A DNA stretch of 64,000 nucleotides from the NCBI GenBank assembly GCA_002151545.1, contig CP021237.1, positions 744,001 through 808,000 of the forward strand, read 5' to 3'. Made by a program: the position numbers and the translations under genes. Below the pieces are notes generated by a model, which was given only the letters and a program-made list of their open reading frames with translations, was not told the origin of the DNA and did no database searches. The first letter of the stretch is position 1. Each line of letters starts with the position of its first letter. Positions 25,364 through 34,041 of the stretch are shown one piece after another. The DNA comes from Sphingobacteriaceae bacterium GW460-11-11-14-LB5. GTDB lineage: Bacteria; Bacteroidota; Bacteroidia; Sphingobacteriales; Sphingobacteriaceae.

Positions 25364-26581
25364 ATGTCTATTAACTTATTTAACAATAAAACTTTAGGTA
25401 TTTTATTGGCAGGTATAACACTAAACTGTGCAAATGTTGCATGTGTATCGGCGCAGAATCCTGTTGAAACCAACGAACCATCAGCAGATTATAAGCCTGC
25501 ATTTGCCGGGCAGACCAGAATTGCAGGTGTAAAGACGAAAACCCCTCTTGATATTAAGATTATTAATGAAAAGCTGGAAAATCCATGGGCCATTTCGGTT
25601 CTTCCAAACGGAGGTTTCCTAATTACCCAAAAGCAGGGTACCATGGTGATTCTTACGCCAGATGGAAAATTAAGTAAAAAGATAACCGGTTTGCCAAAGG
25701 TAGATCCATCTGGCCAGGGTGGTTTATTAGATGTAACCTTAGATCCTAACTTTGCTAAAAACAGAATGATTTACTGGGCTTATTCAGAGCCTCAGGATAA
25801 AGGCGTTTTATTGGCCATTGCAAAAGGTAAATTGGCAGCTAACGAAACGACCATTGAAAACCAAAGCATTATTTACCGCGCTACACCAGCTTATGGCGGT
25901 AAACTGCAATACGGTTCGAGAATTGTTTTCGATAAAAATGGCAATTTATTTGTAAGTACAGGTGAACGTTCTGGTAGTGATATCCGAATCCAGGCACAAT
26001 ATTTAAACTCTTCTTTGGGTAAAATCCTGCACCTTACTACTGATGGAAAAGCGGTGGCCAACGGCCCGTTTGCAGGCAAGGCAGATGCAAAACCAGAAAT
26101 TTATGCCTATGGATTACGCAATCCTGATGGTTTGGCTATTAATCCATTAACCGGAGATTTATGGGAAGCAGAATTTGGACCAAAAGGAGGTGATGAAGTA
26201 AATATCATTAAACCGGGCAAAAATTATGGCTGGCCAATCATCACCTACGGAACAGAATATAGTGGTAAAAAAGTGGGCGACGGTATTCAGCAAAAAGAAG
26301 GGATGGAGCAACCCGTTTACTACTGGAATCCAAGCATTTCGCCAGGTTGTATTGCTTTTTACAACAGCAGCAGCATTGCCGAATGGAAAGGGAATTTATT
26401 TGTAGGTGGTTTGGGCGGATCGCACATTATCCGGTTAGTAATAAAAGATGATAAAATTGTTGGCGAAGAGCGTTTGCTGGAAGGCAAAGGCGAACGTTTC
26501 CGCGATATGGTAGAGGGTAAAGACGGAGCGCTTTATTCAGTAACCGATAATGGCCACTTGTTTAGAATAGCGAAGAAGTAA
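25364..26581 (+). CDS. PQQ-dependent (aldose) sugar dehydrogenase family, exported
   Basis: A 405-residue secreted protein. The signal peptide covers about the first 30 residues (TLGILLAGITLNCANVACVSAQ). The mature part is a six-bladed propeller of the soluble glucose/aldose dehydrogenase (GSDH) type: LENPWAISVLPNGGFLITQKQGTM, then GQGGLLDVTLDPNF, YGSRIVFDKNGNLFVSTGER, and YGLRNPDGLAINPLTGDLWEAEFGPKGGDEVN, ending VEGKDGALYSVTDNGHLFRI. In characterised members the propeller binds PQQ and oxidises sugars. Whether this organism makes PQQ is not visible here. Monocistronic with its own terminator. Confidence 0.88.
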   Translation: MSINLFNNKTLGILLAGITLNCANVACVSAQNPVETNEPSADYKPAFAGQTRIAGVKTKTPLDIKIINEKLENPWAISVLPNGGFLITQKQGTMVILTPDGKLSKKITGLPKVDPSGQGGLLDVTLDPNFAKNRMIYWAYSEPQDKGVLLAIAKGKLAANETTIENQSIIYRATPAYGGKLQYGSRIVFDKNGNLFVSTGERSGSDIRIQAQYLNSSLGKILHLTTDGKAVANGPFAGKADAKPEIYAYGLRNPDGLAINPLTGDLWEAEFGPKGGDEVNIIKPGKNYGWPIITYGTEYSGKKVGDGIQQKEGMEQPVYYWNPSISPGCIAFYNSSSIAEWKGNLFVGGLGGSHIIRLVIKDDKIVGEERLLEGKGERFRDMVEGKDGALYSVTDNGHLFRIAKK

Positions 26582-26603
26582 GTTAAGTAATTATAAAATA
26601 TAG

Positions 26604-26637
26604 ATCCCGAGTTCATTTATGGAGCTCGGGATTTTTT
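26604..26637 (+). terminator. terminator of the sugar dehydrogenase gene
   Basis: atcccgag (26604-26611) pairs with ctcgggat (26625-26632), followed by six T. It is about 22 bases after the stop. Confidence 0.85.
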
Positions 26638-26696
26638 ATTTTAAGCTCATTGTTCGTTGTTTTTTGAAAAAGTGGGGTTCTGCTTTTCATGGCATT

Positions 26697-26860
26697 TTCA
26701 GTCCCGCTGTCCGTTTTAGTCCCGATTTTCAATCGGGAGCTGCCACTACCATCGGGTTTATTCACCACGGCTAGCAGCACAATCGGTGCCACCTAAACCC
26801 GACCGTAGCGAGATGCCGATTTTTTTAATCGGCAGAAGCGGGGGCGGGATTGTACAGACC
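26697..26860. repeat. cccgct...agcggg intergenic repeat copy
   Basis: The segment opens agtcccgctgtccg and closes cagaagcgggggcgggatt. It has nested hairpins cccgat/atcggg and tgccgat/atcggca and the shared phrase cacctaaacccgaccgtagcg. It is the closest relative of the 19915-20090 copy. The rest of the gap to 27036 shows no gene. Confidence 0.7.
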
Positions 26861-27036
26861 TAAATGTTGCTGTTGCTTTCCAAATCACTTCAAAAAATGA
26901 CACGTGATATCTCTTTTTTTAACCATTTGACCGAAACGTAACTTCCAAACTATACTTATCGATAAAATATATTTTTTCCATCCAAACCTGATAAGTTTTT
27001 AAGAATTTTTAATAAATCTTTTATTAGCTTTACCAT

Positions 27037-27954
27037 ATGCAGGCTGTAAACTATGAAAACGAAACAAGCTATGGTAATTTAGAATTGCTTGCACAGCAAG
27101 TAGTAGAAGGTTTTATTACCGGACTGCATAAAAGTCCGTTTCATGGCTTTTCGGTCGAATTTGCCGAACACCGTCAGTATAATAATGGCGATAATGTTAA
27201 AAATATCGACTGGAAATTATACGCCAAAACGGATAAACTTTACAGTAAACGTTTCGAAGAAGAAACCAATTTGCGTTGTCAGTTTGTGATTGATGTTTCC
27301 TCATCAATGTACTTCCCCGAACCCAAAAATAATAAACTGATTTTCTCCATACAGGCAACTGCATCATTAATGTACCTGCTGAAGAAACAGCGCGATGCCT
27401 TTGGTTTAAGCTTATTTACGGATGAAATATTGTTGAATTCGCCGGCAAAGTCGACTACGGTACACCAGAAATATTTATTTACACAATTAGAAGACCTGCT
27501 GCACAAACCTAAGGTAAATGCGCAGACAAATTTAAGCGAAGCTTTGCATCAGGTTGCCGAATTAATTCATAAACGCTCTTTGGTTATTATTTTTAGCGAT
27601 TTATTTAATACGCAGACCAGTACAGCTAAAACGGATGAATTTTTTGATGCCCTGCAGCATTTAAAATTTAACAAACACGAAGTGGTGGTTTTTAACGTGG
27701 TGGATAAATCAAAAGAAGTTGATTTCAATTTTGAGAACCGCCCATACCAGTTTATCGATATGGAAACCGGCGAAACGATTAAAGTGCACACCAATCAGGT
27801 AAAGGAAAATTATACTGCGGCGGTTTCTACTTACCGGCAGCAGATTGCACTAAAATGTGCCCAATATAAAATCGACTTAATTGATGCCGATATGAATGAT
27901 GGCTTTTATCCGGTCCTTCAGTCTTATTTAATCAAACGGCAGAAATTAGGCTAA
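27037..27954 (+). CDS. DUF58 domain protein (MoxR-associated type)
   Basis: A 305-residue protein with the DUF58 core near the N-terminus: GLHKSPFHGFSVEFAEHRQYNNGD, then IDWKLYAKTDKLYSKRFEEE (about 30-80). A von Willebrand A-like domain follows with the metal-binding pattern FVIDVSSSMYF (about 88-98). DUF58 proteins usually sit beside a MoxR AAA ATPase and are thought to act with it in assembly or maturation of other complexes. Here no moxR lies in the adjacent genes, so the partner is elsewhere or absent. The next gene is a peroxiredoxin 68 bases on. Confidence 0.85.
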   Translation: MQAVNYENETSYGNLELLAQQVVEGFITGLHKSPFHGFSVEFAEHRQYNNGDNVKNIDWKLYAKTDKLYSKRFEEETNLRCQFVIDVSSSMYFPEPKNNKLIFSIQATASLMYLLKKQRDAFGLSLFTDEILLNSPAKSTTVHQKYLFTQLEDLLHKPKVNAQTNLSEALHQVAELIHKRSLVIIFSDLFNTQTSTAKTDEFFDALQHLKFNKHEVVVFNVVDKSKEVDFNFENRPYQFIDMETGETIKVHTNQVKENYTAAVSTYRQQIALKCAQYKIDLIDADMNDGFYPVLQSYLIKRQKLG

Positions 27955-28022
27955 AATTTTGATGCAAACAACACCGGTTCAGTGCTGTTTAATAAAACGA
28001 TTTAAATTTTAAACTCCCTAAT

Positions 28023-28484
28023 ATGTTAGAAAAAGGCGCTATAGCACCAGATTTCGAATTGAATGCTACTCCCGATCAGAAAATAAAACTTCAAGATTTT
28101 AAAGGTAAAAACGTTATCCTGGCTTTTTATCCTGCCGACTGGAGCCCGGTATGCAGCGACCAAATGGCACTTTATAACGAGATGTTAAAATATTTTAATA
28201 AGTATGATGCCCAGATTTTCGGTGTTTCTGTCGACAGCGTTTGGTGCCACCTCGCTTTCGAAGAAAATAGAAAATTGCATTTCCCCTTATTGGCCGATTT
28301 TGAACCAAAAGGCGCCGTGTCAAAAGCTTATGGTGTGTATGATGAAGAACTTGGCGAAAGTAAAAGGGCACTTTTTGTGATTGATAAAGAAGGGAAAATT
28401 GCCTGGAGTTATTTATCGCCAATAGCCGTTAATCCTGGTGCTGACGGAATTTTAGAAGCATTAGAGGAATTAGATAAGAAATAA
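28023..28484 (+). CDS. peroxiredoxin (AhpC/TSA, BCP/AhpE-like)
   Basis: The 153-residue protein has the thioredoxin-like peroxidase fold: APDFELNATPDQKIKLQDFKGK, then VILAFYPADWSPVCSDQMAL, with the peroxidatic Cys near residue 45. The usual Thr at P-x3-(T/S)xxC is replaced by SPVC, still with Ser. A further Cys lies in DSVWCHLAF (near 76). It would reduce peroxides in the cytoplasm. The DsbA-type gene starts three bases after the stop, so the two form an operon. Confidence 0.88.
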   Translation: MLEKGAIAPDFELNATPDQKIKLQDFKGKNVILAFYPADWSPVCSDQMALYNEMLKYFNKYDAQIFGVSVDSVWCHLAFEENRKLHFPLLADFEPKGAVSKAYGVYDEELGESKRALFVIDKEGKIAWSYLSPIAVNPGADGILEALEELDKK

Positions 28485-28487
28485 GTT

Positions 28488-29006
28488 ATGAGTACTTTAA
28501 AACCTGAAATCAATAATCAAGATCATGTCCAGGGCGATGATTCGGCTAGTGTAACCATTGTGGAGTTTGGCGATTATCAATGCCCTTATTGCGGCAATGC
28601 CTATCCGATTATGAAGGAAATTGAGGAAACATTTGGCCATCAGATCAGATTCATCTTCCGGCATTTTCCCTTGGCAAATGCCCATGAATTTGCGTTTCCA
28701 GGGGCCATTGCTGCAGAAGCGGCAGGTTTGCAAGGTAAGTTTTGGGAAATGCACGATGCACTCTACGAAAATCAATACCGCCTGGATGGTGAGCTGTTCG
28801 ACGAATTGGCTGAAACCATTGGTTTAGATTTGGAGCTGTTTCAGCAAGACAGCACTTCAGAAGAGATTAAACGAAAAATAGAAGATGATTTTGATAGTGG
28901 TGTACGGAGTGGTGTAAATGGAACGCCTTCTTTTTACGTAAACGGGACTAAATTTGACGGGGGTGCAACAGACCTTTACCAGATGCTTAAAGAAAGTGCT
29001 GAATAA
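28488..29006 (+). CDS. DsbA family thioredoxin-fold protein
   Basis: A 172-residue protein with ASVTIVEFGDYQCPYCGNAYPIM (CPYC active site near residues 35-38), an inserted helical domain (FRHFPLANAHEFAFPGAIAAEA, then GKFWEMHDALYENQ), and a cis-Pro segment GVNGTPSFYVNGTKFDG. This layout matches DsbA/FrnE-like oxidoreductases. No signal peptide is seen, so it probably works in the cytoplasm with the peroxiredoxin encoded just before it, for example as its reductant (inference). Confidence 0.88.
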   Translation: MSTLKPEINNQDHVQGDDSASVTIVEFGDYQCPYCGNAYPIMKEIEETFGHQIRFIFRHFPLANAHEFAFPGAIAAEAAGLQGKFWEMHDALYENQYRLDGELFDELAETIGLDLELFQQDSTSEEIKRKIEDDFDSGVRSGVNGTPSFYVNGTKFDGGATDLYQMLKESAE

Positions 29007-29071
29007 CTTGCCAAAGAAGTCAATTTTGTTGGCAACAGGCTATTTAAACTTGATTTCTTCTAAAACAAAAA

Positions 29072-29099
29072 ACCTCATGTATTTTGCAATACATGAGGT
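29072..29099. terminator. hairpin after the peroxiredoxin/DsbA operon
   Basis: A perfect 12-bp inverted repeat, acctcatgtatt (29072-29083) and aatacatgaggt (29088-29099), with a four-base loop. A T run follows only on the minus strand. It may terminate transcription from the right or simply cap the operon's RNA. Confidence 0.5.
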
Positions 29100-29299
29100 A
29101 TCAGATAAGGGTAACCGGAAAACTAAAAAACTAATTATGAGTTTTTAGAATTTAACAAAATTGAAATCGCTTCGTGTTTTGTTATTTCAAAGGTGCACTT
29201 CATTTATGAAGTTTTAGTGAAGAAAACCTCACCTTATCGCAGTTGCAATACTTATGTTACAACTGAAAATAAATATAAAAGCGGTTGCATCATAAATAT

Positions 29300-29425
29300 A
29301 AAATTGTCATCCTGAGCCTGTCGAAGGGTTTGTTTAAATGACTTGTAAAGCATTTCCATTACTTTCCTGAATCAACGTGACAAATTGGAAAGGGAAATCA
29401 CAAATATGATACAGCCTCTTTCTGA
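29300..29425. repeat. gtcatcctgagcctgtcgaagg repeat unit
   Basis: Starts with attgtcatcctgagcctg and ends with gatacagcctcttt. The same end phrases occur at 37404-37533 and 59385-59515. The remaining bases of the 29007-29437 gap have no gene that can be supported. Confidence 0.6.
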
Positions 29426-29437
29426 CGATTAGGTTCA

Positions 29438-29908
29438 TTACTTTTTCGAATACATCTCTTGTAGCTGCGCTAATGCCGCTACCAATTTATCCTCATCACC
29501 TGCTAAACAATAATATTTAATTCCATTTTTATCGTTATCAGGCTCATCTTCACGTTTGTCGAAAACCGGATAGATTGATTTAATTTTGTTGCTGGTTTGT
29601 TCCGGACTAACTTTGAATCCTTTCCAGGCGGTTAATTGTGATTTGCTGGTGGTTTCTTCTTTGGCATGATCTGAACTGGCAAAGGTTTTTCCAACGGTAA
29701 AAACCCCGTAATTCATTTCCTCATCAATGGAAAATGAATTTGCTGTAATGGTAAATGTAGTTTCAATACCCTTACGTAAAATGTGATCGGTTCCGCCGAT
29801 GGCTTTTGCCAGCAGTTGATTGATGGTTTTAACGATTTCGGCCTTTGTTTGTGCGTAGCCGCTGAGTGTGGCAGCCAGCAGGAAGACCAGTGTGAGTGTT
29901 GTTTTCAT
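29438..29908 (-). CDS. small exported protein of unknown function
   Basis: The 156-residue product has a signal peptide (MKTTLTLVFLLAATLSGYAQ) and a mature part of about 136 residues. Recognisable segments are ETTFTITANSFSIDEEMNYG, then SKSQLTAWKGFKVSPEQTSN and GIKYYCLAGDEDKLVAALAQ. It has one Cys. I do not recognise a family. It lies alone between repeats; likely periplasmic. Confidence 0.65.
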   Translation of the reverse strand: MKTTLTLVFLLAATLSGYAQTKAEIVKTINQLLAKAIGGTDHILRKGIETTFTITANSFSIDEEMNYGVFTVGKTFASSDHAKEETTSKSQLTAWKGFKVSPEQTSNKIKSIYPVFDKREDEPDNDKNGIKYYCLAGDEDKLVAALAQLQEMYSKK

Positions 29909-29968
29909 AATTCTTTAAGGTTAAATATTTGTGTGTATCTAAATTTAAAGAATTATTTTATTAAAACT

Positions 29969-29998
29969 AAAAGAGCAGGCTCAAGCCTGCTCTTTTTT
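29969..29998 (-). terminator. strong terminator hairpin between hppD and the 156-aa gene
   Basis: aaaagagcaggct (29969-29981) and agcctgctctttt (29984-29996) form an almost loopless perfect stem. It lies 150 bases beyond the hppD stop and has T-rich sequence on both strands. Strand given for hppD, the only gene reading into it. Confidence 0.7.
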
Positions 29999-30148
29999 GC
30001 GCTTAAATTTTAGATGTTGTCTTGCTGTCCCGAAGCTTTGGGATCAGCATCTTTTTGTCTAAGACCCTGAAATAAATTTACTCCGTAGCTTTTCGCTGCG
30101 CTACAGGTCAGGGTGACGTCTTGGATTAATTACTCGCGACGAATGATA

Positions 30149-31279
30149 TTACAAATTACCCCTCAATTCCTGCTCACGCTCTAAGGATTCAAATAAAGCT
30201 TTAAAGTTGCCCGCACCAAAACTTTGTGCGCCTTTACGCTGAATAACCTCGAAGAAAAGGGTAGGACGGTCTTCAACTGGTTTAGTGAAAATTTGCAATA
30301 AATACCCTTCTTCATCACAATCGACTAAAATGCCAAGGCTTTCTAATAAGGCTATTTCTTCATCAATTTTGCCTACACGTTGTGGCATCATATCGTAATA
30401 AGCTTCTGGTGGCGCACTTAAAAACTCCACACCACGCGCTTTCAGTTCTTTAACCGTTTTAACAATATCTTTAGTGGCTACAGCAATATGCTGAACACCT
30501 TCACCTTCGTAATATTCCAGGTATTCTTCAATCTGCGATTTCTTTTTGCCTTCGGCAGGTTCATTAATCGGGAATTTCGAATAGCCATTTCCGTTACTCA
30601 TCACCTTACTCATCAAAGCCGAATATTCAGTGTTAATCTGCTTATCATCAAAAGATAAAATGTTAACAAAACCCATTACGTCTTCGTACCATTGTACGGC
30701 TTCATTCATGCGGTTCCAGCCTACATTACCCACACAATGGTCGATATATAAAAGCCCAGCATCAGCAGGTTGATAATCGCTTTCCCATACCCGGTAACCT
30801 GGCATAAAAGTTCCATTATAATTTTTACGCTCAATAAACATGTGTACTGTTTCGCCATAAGTGTAAATACCACTCATTTTAAGCTCTCCGTTTTCATCCG
30901 TTAAGGTTTGAGGGGCCAGATAGGGTTTTGCACCACGTTTTGTGGTTTCTTCAAAGGCACTGTAAGCATCGTCTACCCAAAGGGCCAATACTTTTACACC
31001 ATCGCCATGTTTTTTTACATGCTCTGCTATTGGATGATCTGATTTTAATGCCGTCGTTAAAATCAGTCTGATTTTTCCTTGTTGCAACACGTAGGATGAA
31101 CGATCACGAACGCCTGTTTCAGGTCCGGCATAAGCCAAACTTTGAAATCCAAATGCCGTTTTGTAGTAGTGTGCTGCTTGTTTGGCATTACCTACGTAAA
31201 ATTCGATATAATCTGTTCCGTTAATAGGCAGAAAATCTGGTGCTTTTGATATTTTTTCTGCAAATGTTTGTGTTTCCAT
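30149..31279 (-). CDS. hppD: 4-hydroxyphenylpyruvate dioxygenase
   Basis: The 376-residue non-haem iron enzyme converts 4-hydroxyphenylpyruvate to homogentisate in tyrosine breakdown. There are two vicinal-oxygen-chelate domains. The first begins NGTDYIEFYVGNAKQAAHYY. The second carries the iron ligands: His in LLYIDHCVGNV (near 179), His in GVQHIAVATKDI (near 259) and Glu in LFFEVIQRKG (near 340). The C-terminal helix gating the active site (GNFKALFESLEREQ) is present. hmgA, the next pathway step, lies upstream on the same strand, separated by a ~790 bp tandem repeat array. The start ATG at 31279 gives METQTFAEKISK. Confidence 0.95.
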   Translation of the reverse strand: METQTFAEKISKAPDFLPINGTDYIEFYVGNAKQAAHYYKTAFGFQSLAYAGPETGVRDRSSYVLQQGKIRLILTTALKSDHPIAEHVKKHGDGVKVLALWVDDAYSAFEETTKRGAKPYLAPQTLTDENGELKMSGIYTYGETVHMFIERKNYNGTFMPGYRVWESDYQPADAGLLYIDHCVGNVGWNRMNEAVQWYEDVMGFVNILSFDDKQINTEYSALMSKVMSNGNGYSKFPINEPAEGKKKSQIEEYLEYYEGEGVQHIAVATKDIVKTVKELKARGVEFLSAPPEAYYDMMPQRVGKIDEEIALLESLGILVDCDEEGYLLQIFTKPVEDRPTLFFEVIQRKGAQSFGAGNFKALFESLEREQELRGNL

Positions 31280-31289
31280 TGTTGTTATT

Positions 31290-32085
31290 ATTAAGTCCGA
31301 GGTCGGAGGTCCGAAGTCGGATGTGCTATTGTTTTAAATATTGGATGATTGCTTATTTATCTGCTCTTTATCTTCGGGCTCCGGTCTCCCGACTTCCTAC
31401 TAATTTAAATGTTGAATGATTGCTTATTTATCTACTCTTTATCTTCGGACCCCGGTCTCCCGACTTCCGACTCGTTTAAATGTTAGATGATTGCTTATTT
31501 ATCTGCTCTTTATCTTCGGACCCCGGTCTCCCGACTTCCGACTCGTTTAAATGTTAGATGATTGCATATTTATCTGCTCTTTATCTTCGGACCCCGGTCT
31601 CCCGACTCATTTATTCTATATTATTAAGTCCGAGGTCGGAGGTCCGAAGTCGGATGTGCTATTGTTTTAAATATTGGATGATTGCTTATTTATCTGCTCT
31701 TTATCTTCGGACCCCGGTCTCCCGACTTCCGACTCATTTAAATATTGGATGATTGCTTATTTATCTGCTCTTTATCTTCGGGCTCCGGTCTCCCGACTCA
31801 TTTAAACGTTAGATGATTGCTTATTTATCTGCTCTTTATCTTCGGACTCCGGTCTCCCGACTTCCGACTCATTTAAATGTTGAATGATTGCTTTATTTAT
31901 CTGCTCTTTATCTTCGGACTCCGGTCTCCCGACTTCCGACTCGTTTAAATGTTAGATGATTGCTTATTTATCTGCTCTATATCTTCGGATCCCGGTCTCC
32001 CGACTCATTCAAATAAATGTTGGATGATTGCTTATTTATCTTCGGACCCCGGTCTCCCGACTTCCGACTCATTTATTCTATATTA
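31290..32085. repeat. ten-copy ~71 bp tandem array between hmgA and hppD
   Basis: Ten copies of a unit containing gatgattgcttatttatctg, ctctttatcttcgga and ccggtctcccgacttccgac start near 31343, 31414, 31485, 31556, 31676, 31747, 31811, 31882, 31954 and 32022. Usual spacing is 71 bases. The array is two-tiered: a block starting ttattaagtccgaggtcgga occurs at 31289 and 31622. The phrase ctcatttattctata, which in the last copy is the hmgA 3' end, also occurs at 31606-31620. Adjacent copies differ by a few substitutions. It would be transcribed as the hppD 5' leader if hmgA and hppD share a transcript. Confidence 0.9.
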
Positions 32086-33239
32086 ACCTGCCAGCTTTTG
32101 TGGTAATTCTCATCTTCAATATCCAAGGCATCCTGTGTAAGCATTAAAGGTTTAAAAGGATCGATCATTACCGCCAGTTCATCCGTTTTTTCTTTTCCGA
32201 TTGATTTTTCTACTGTACCGGGATGTGGTCCGTGTGGAATACCACCCGGGTGCAGGGTAATCTGCCCCTTAAATACACTCTTGCGGCTCATAAAATCACC
32301 ATCAACATAATAAAGCACTTCATCGCTATCCACATTGCTGTGATTATATGGTGCTGGGATAGAATCGGGGTGGTAATCGTATTTTCGGGGAACAAAAGAG
32401 CAAACCACAAAATTATGCCCTTCGAAAGTCTGGTGAACAGGAGGTGGTTGATGCAGGCGACCTGTTATCGGCTCGAAATCGTGAATGGAGAAAGCATAAG
32501 GATAATGATAACCATCCCAGCCTACATAATCAAAAGGATGTGTACCATAGGTGTATGGATAAATTAAGCCTTGTTTTTTAATCAGCACTTTAAAATCGCC
32601 ATACTCATCGTGTGTTTGCAGGTTTTCAGGCAGCCTTAAATCTCGCTCACAATAGGGCGCGTGTTCCATTAACTGTCCGAACTGATTTAAATATCTTTTT
32701 GGCGGCCTTAGCGGACTAAAACTTTCTACAATGAACAGCCTGTTCTGTTCGGTATCAAATTCCAGCTGATAAATGGTTCCCCTCGGGATGATCAGGTAAT
32801 CGCCATAAGCAAATTTAATTTCTCCAAATCCTGTTTTCAGCTTTCCTGAACCTTCATGTACGAAGATCATTTCGTCGGCCTGGCTGTTTTTGTAGAAATA
32901 ATCGGTCATCGATTTTCTTGGTGCTGCCAAAACGATATGTAGGTCGTTATTCACCAGAACGGCTTTTCTGCTTTTTAGAAAATCATCTTCGGGTGTAATG
33001 TTAAAACCAATTAAACTCGTGTGTTTCAGGTGTTTTTCCCGGGCAATTTTTGGCTCAACACTGTACGGTTCACCTAAATGTTTTACAATGGTTGGCGGAT
33101 GACAATGATAAACCAATGAATATAAACTGGAAAAACCTTCGGTTGATACCAATTCTTCGGCATAAAGATTTCCATCGGGTTTACGAAAAACCGTGTGACG
33201 TTTAGCTGGAATCTGCCCCAATTTATGATAAATAGGCAT
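32073..33239 (-). CDS. hmgA: homogentisate 1,2-dioxygenase
   Basis: The 388-residue iron enzyme opens the homogentisate ring to maleylacetoacetate. The cupin-like core shows EMIFVHEGSGKLKTGFGEIKFAYGDYLIIPRGTIYQLEF. The iron-binding region lies further on (PPVHQTFEGHNFVVCSFVPR, then PYNHSNVDSDEVLYYVDGDF and HPGGIPHGPHPG). It resembles the shorter bacterial HmgA type. It acts directly after HppD. Its last codons lie within the repeat array, and a duplicated copy of those codons is found inside the array. Confidence 0.93.
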   Translation of the reverse strand: MPIYHKLGQIPAKRHTVFRKPDGNLYAEELVSTEGFSSLYSLVYHCHPPTIVKHLGEPYSVEPKIAREKHLKHTSLIGFNITPEDDFLKSRKAVLVNNDLHIVLAAPRKSMTDYFYKNSQADEMIFVHEGSGKLKTGFGEIKFAYGDYLIIPRGTIYQLEFDTEQNRLFIVESFSPLRPPKRYLNQFGQLMEHAPYCERDLRLPENLQTHDEYGDFKVLIKKQGLIYPYTYGTHPFDYVGWDGYHYPYAFSIHDFEPITGRLHQPPPVHQTFEGHNFVVCSFVPRKYDYHPDSIPAPYNHSNVDSDEVLYYVDGDFMSRKSVFKGQITLHPGGIPHGPHPGTVEKSIGKEKTDELAVMIDPFKPLMLTQDALDIEDENYHKSWQVNIE

Positions 33240-33333
33240 AATTAAATGATGTTATGGTTAGAAAGAAAAAATCCTAATGAATTAACAATCAAAACGACAA
33301 TGCGTTTCAATTAAAAAAGAAGGGTAAAGAAAA

Positions 33334-33435
33334 TTACAGAGAATATTGAGCCATGATCAGCTTGGATAGCATCTTATAGCGACGGGCCGCAATAGCGTCG
33401 TTTACCAGATTAATATGTAATGCTTTTAAGATCAT
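33334..33435 (-). CDS. possible 33-residue small protein upstream of hmgA
   Basis: An open frame from ATG (33435) to TAA (33334) encodes MILKALHINLVNDAIAARRY, continuing with KMLSKLIMAQYSL. The composition is amphipathic (Leu/Ile/Ala with Lys/Arg), compatible with a short membrane-associated helix. It ends 94 bases before the hmgA start on the same strand, so it could be a leader peptide or an independent small protein. Only the open frame and its plausible composition support it; no homologue is known to me. Confidence 0.4.
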   Translation of the reverse strand: MILKALHINLVNDAIAARRYKMLSKLIMAQYSL

Positions 33436-33518
33436 GGTTTTAATGGTGCCAAGGTAAGTATTTTATTTAAAAGTTGAAATTTTAATTACCTTTAATTACT
33501 TACTATACGATCATCCCG

Positions 33519-33974
33519 ATGAAATTTATTTTTACATGCTTAATTTTTTTAGCCTTGAGCCAAGCCACTTTTGCACAACAAAAGGCGAAGTACACCATTA
33601 GGGTTATAGACCGAAGTGGAAACGCTACAAGAGGTTCTTTTTACGCTGCAGCCGACGACTACTTAACCATCATCAGAAACCGGAAGGATACCATAAAATT
33701 AAGTGCCGATAGCATCAGTGCATTATACATTCACCGTAAAGGGATAGCTGCCCCGCTGGCCATTGCCGGAGGTTTAACTTTTTTTGTACTGGCTGCCAAA
33801 AGCGATAAACTGGTAGAATCGGTGGTGCTTATTGCTGCGGGTGTACCTGTTGGGGTATCGGGTGGCTTACTGATAGGTGGATTACTCTCCAATAAAAAGC
33901 ATTACAAGAACCTACAGGCAAAAGATTTTCCTTTAATAAAATCAAACCTTCAGAAATATACCGTGTTAAAATAA
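33519..33974 (+). CDS. small exported membrane-associated protein, unknown function
   Basis: The 151-residue product has a signal peptide (MKFIFTCLIFLALSQATFAQ). The soluble part includes YTIRVIDRSGNATRGSFYAA and RNRKDTIKLSADSISALYIHRKG. Two hydrophobic segments follow (LAIAGGLTFFVLAA, about 77-90, and ESVVLIAAGVPVGVSGGLLIGGLL, about 97-120). No family recognised. It stands between the hmgA promoter region and the FAH-family gene, 67 bases before the latter's ATG, possibly co-transcribed. Confidence 0.65.
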   Translation: MKFIFTCLIFLALSQATFAQQKAKYTIRVIDRSGNATRGSFYAAADDYLTIIRNRKDTIKLSADSISALYIHRKGIAAPLAIAGGLTFFVLAAKSDKLVESVVLIAAGVPVGVSGGLLIGGLLSNKKHYKNLQAKDFPLIKSNLQKYTVLK

Positions 33975-34041
33975 TAACGTTTAAGTTTTATTTTGAATGC
34001 CCTAATTGCTTAGCTTTACCGCGTATTTAACCAAATTGTAT

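Noticed and set aside
31558..31752. A 64-residue open frame inside the tandem array
   Set aside because: It reads the tandem unit twice (MIAYLSALYLRTPVSRL repeated) and is explained by the repeat.
31290..32085. CRISPR array
   Set aside because: The units are tandem copies with no unique spacers; variation is spread along the unit, and no cas gene is near.
34006..34041. TTG start of the fumarylacetoacetase-family gene
   Set aside because: The twelve extra residues are unlike the family N-terminus, whereas the ATG at 34042 gives the expected MKLVSY start.
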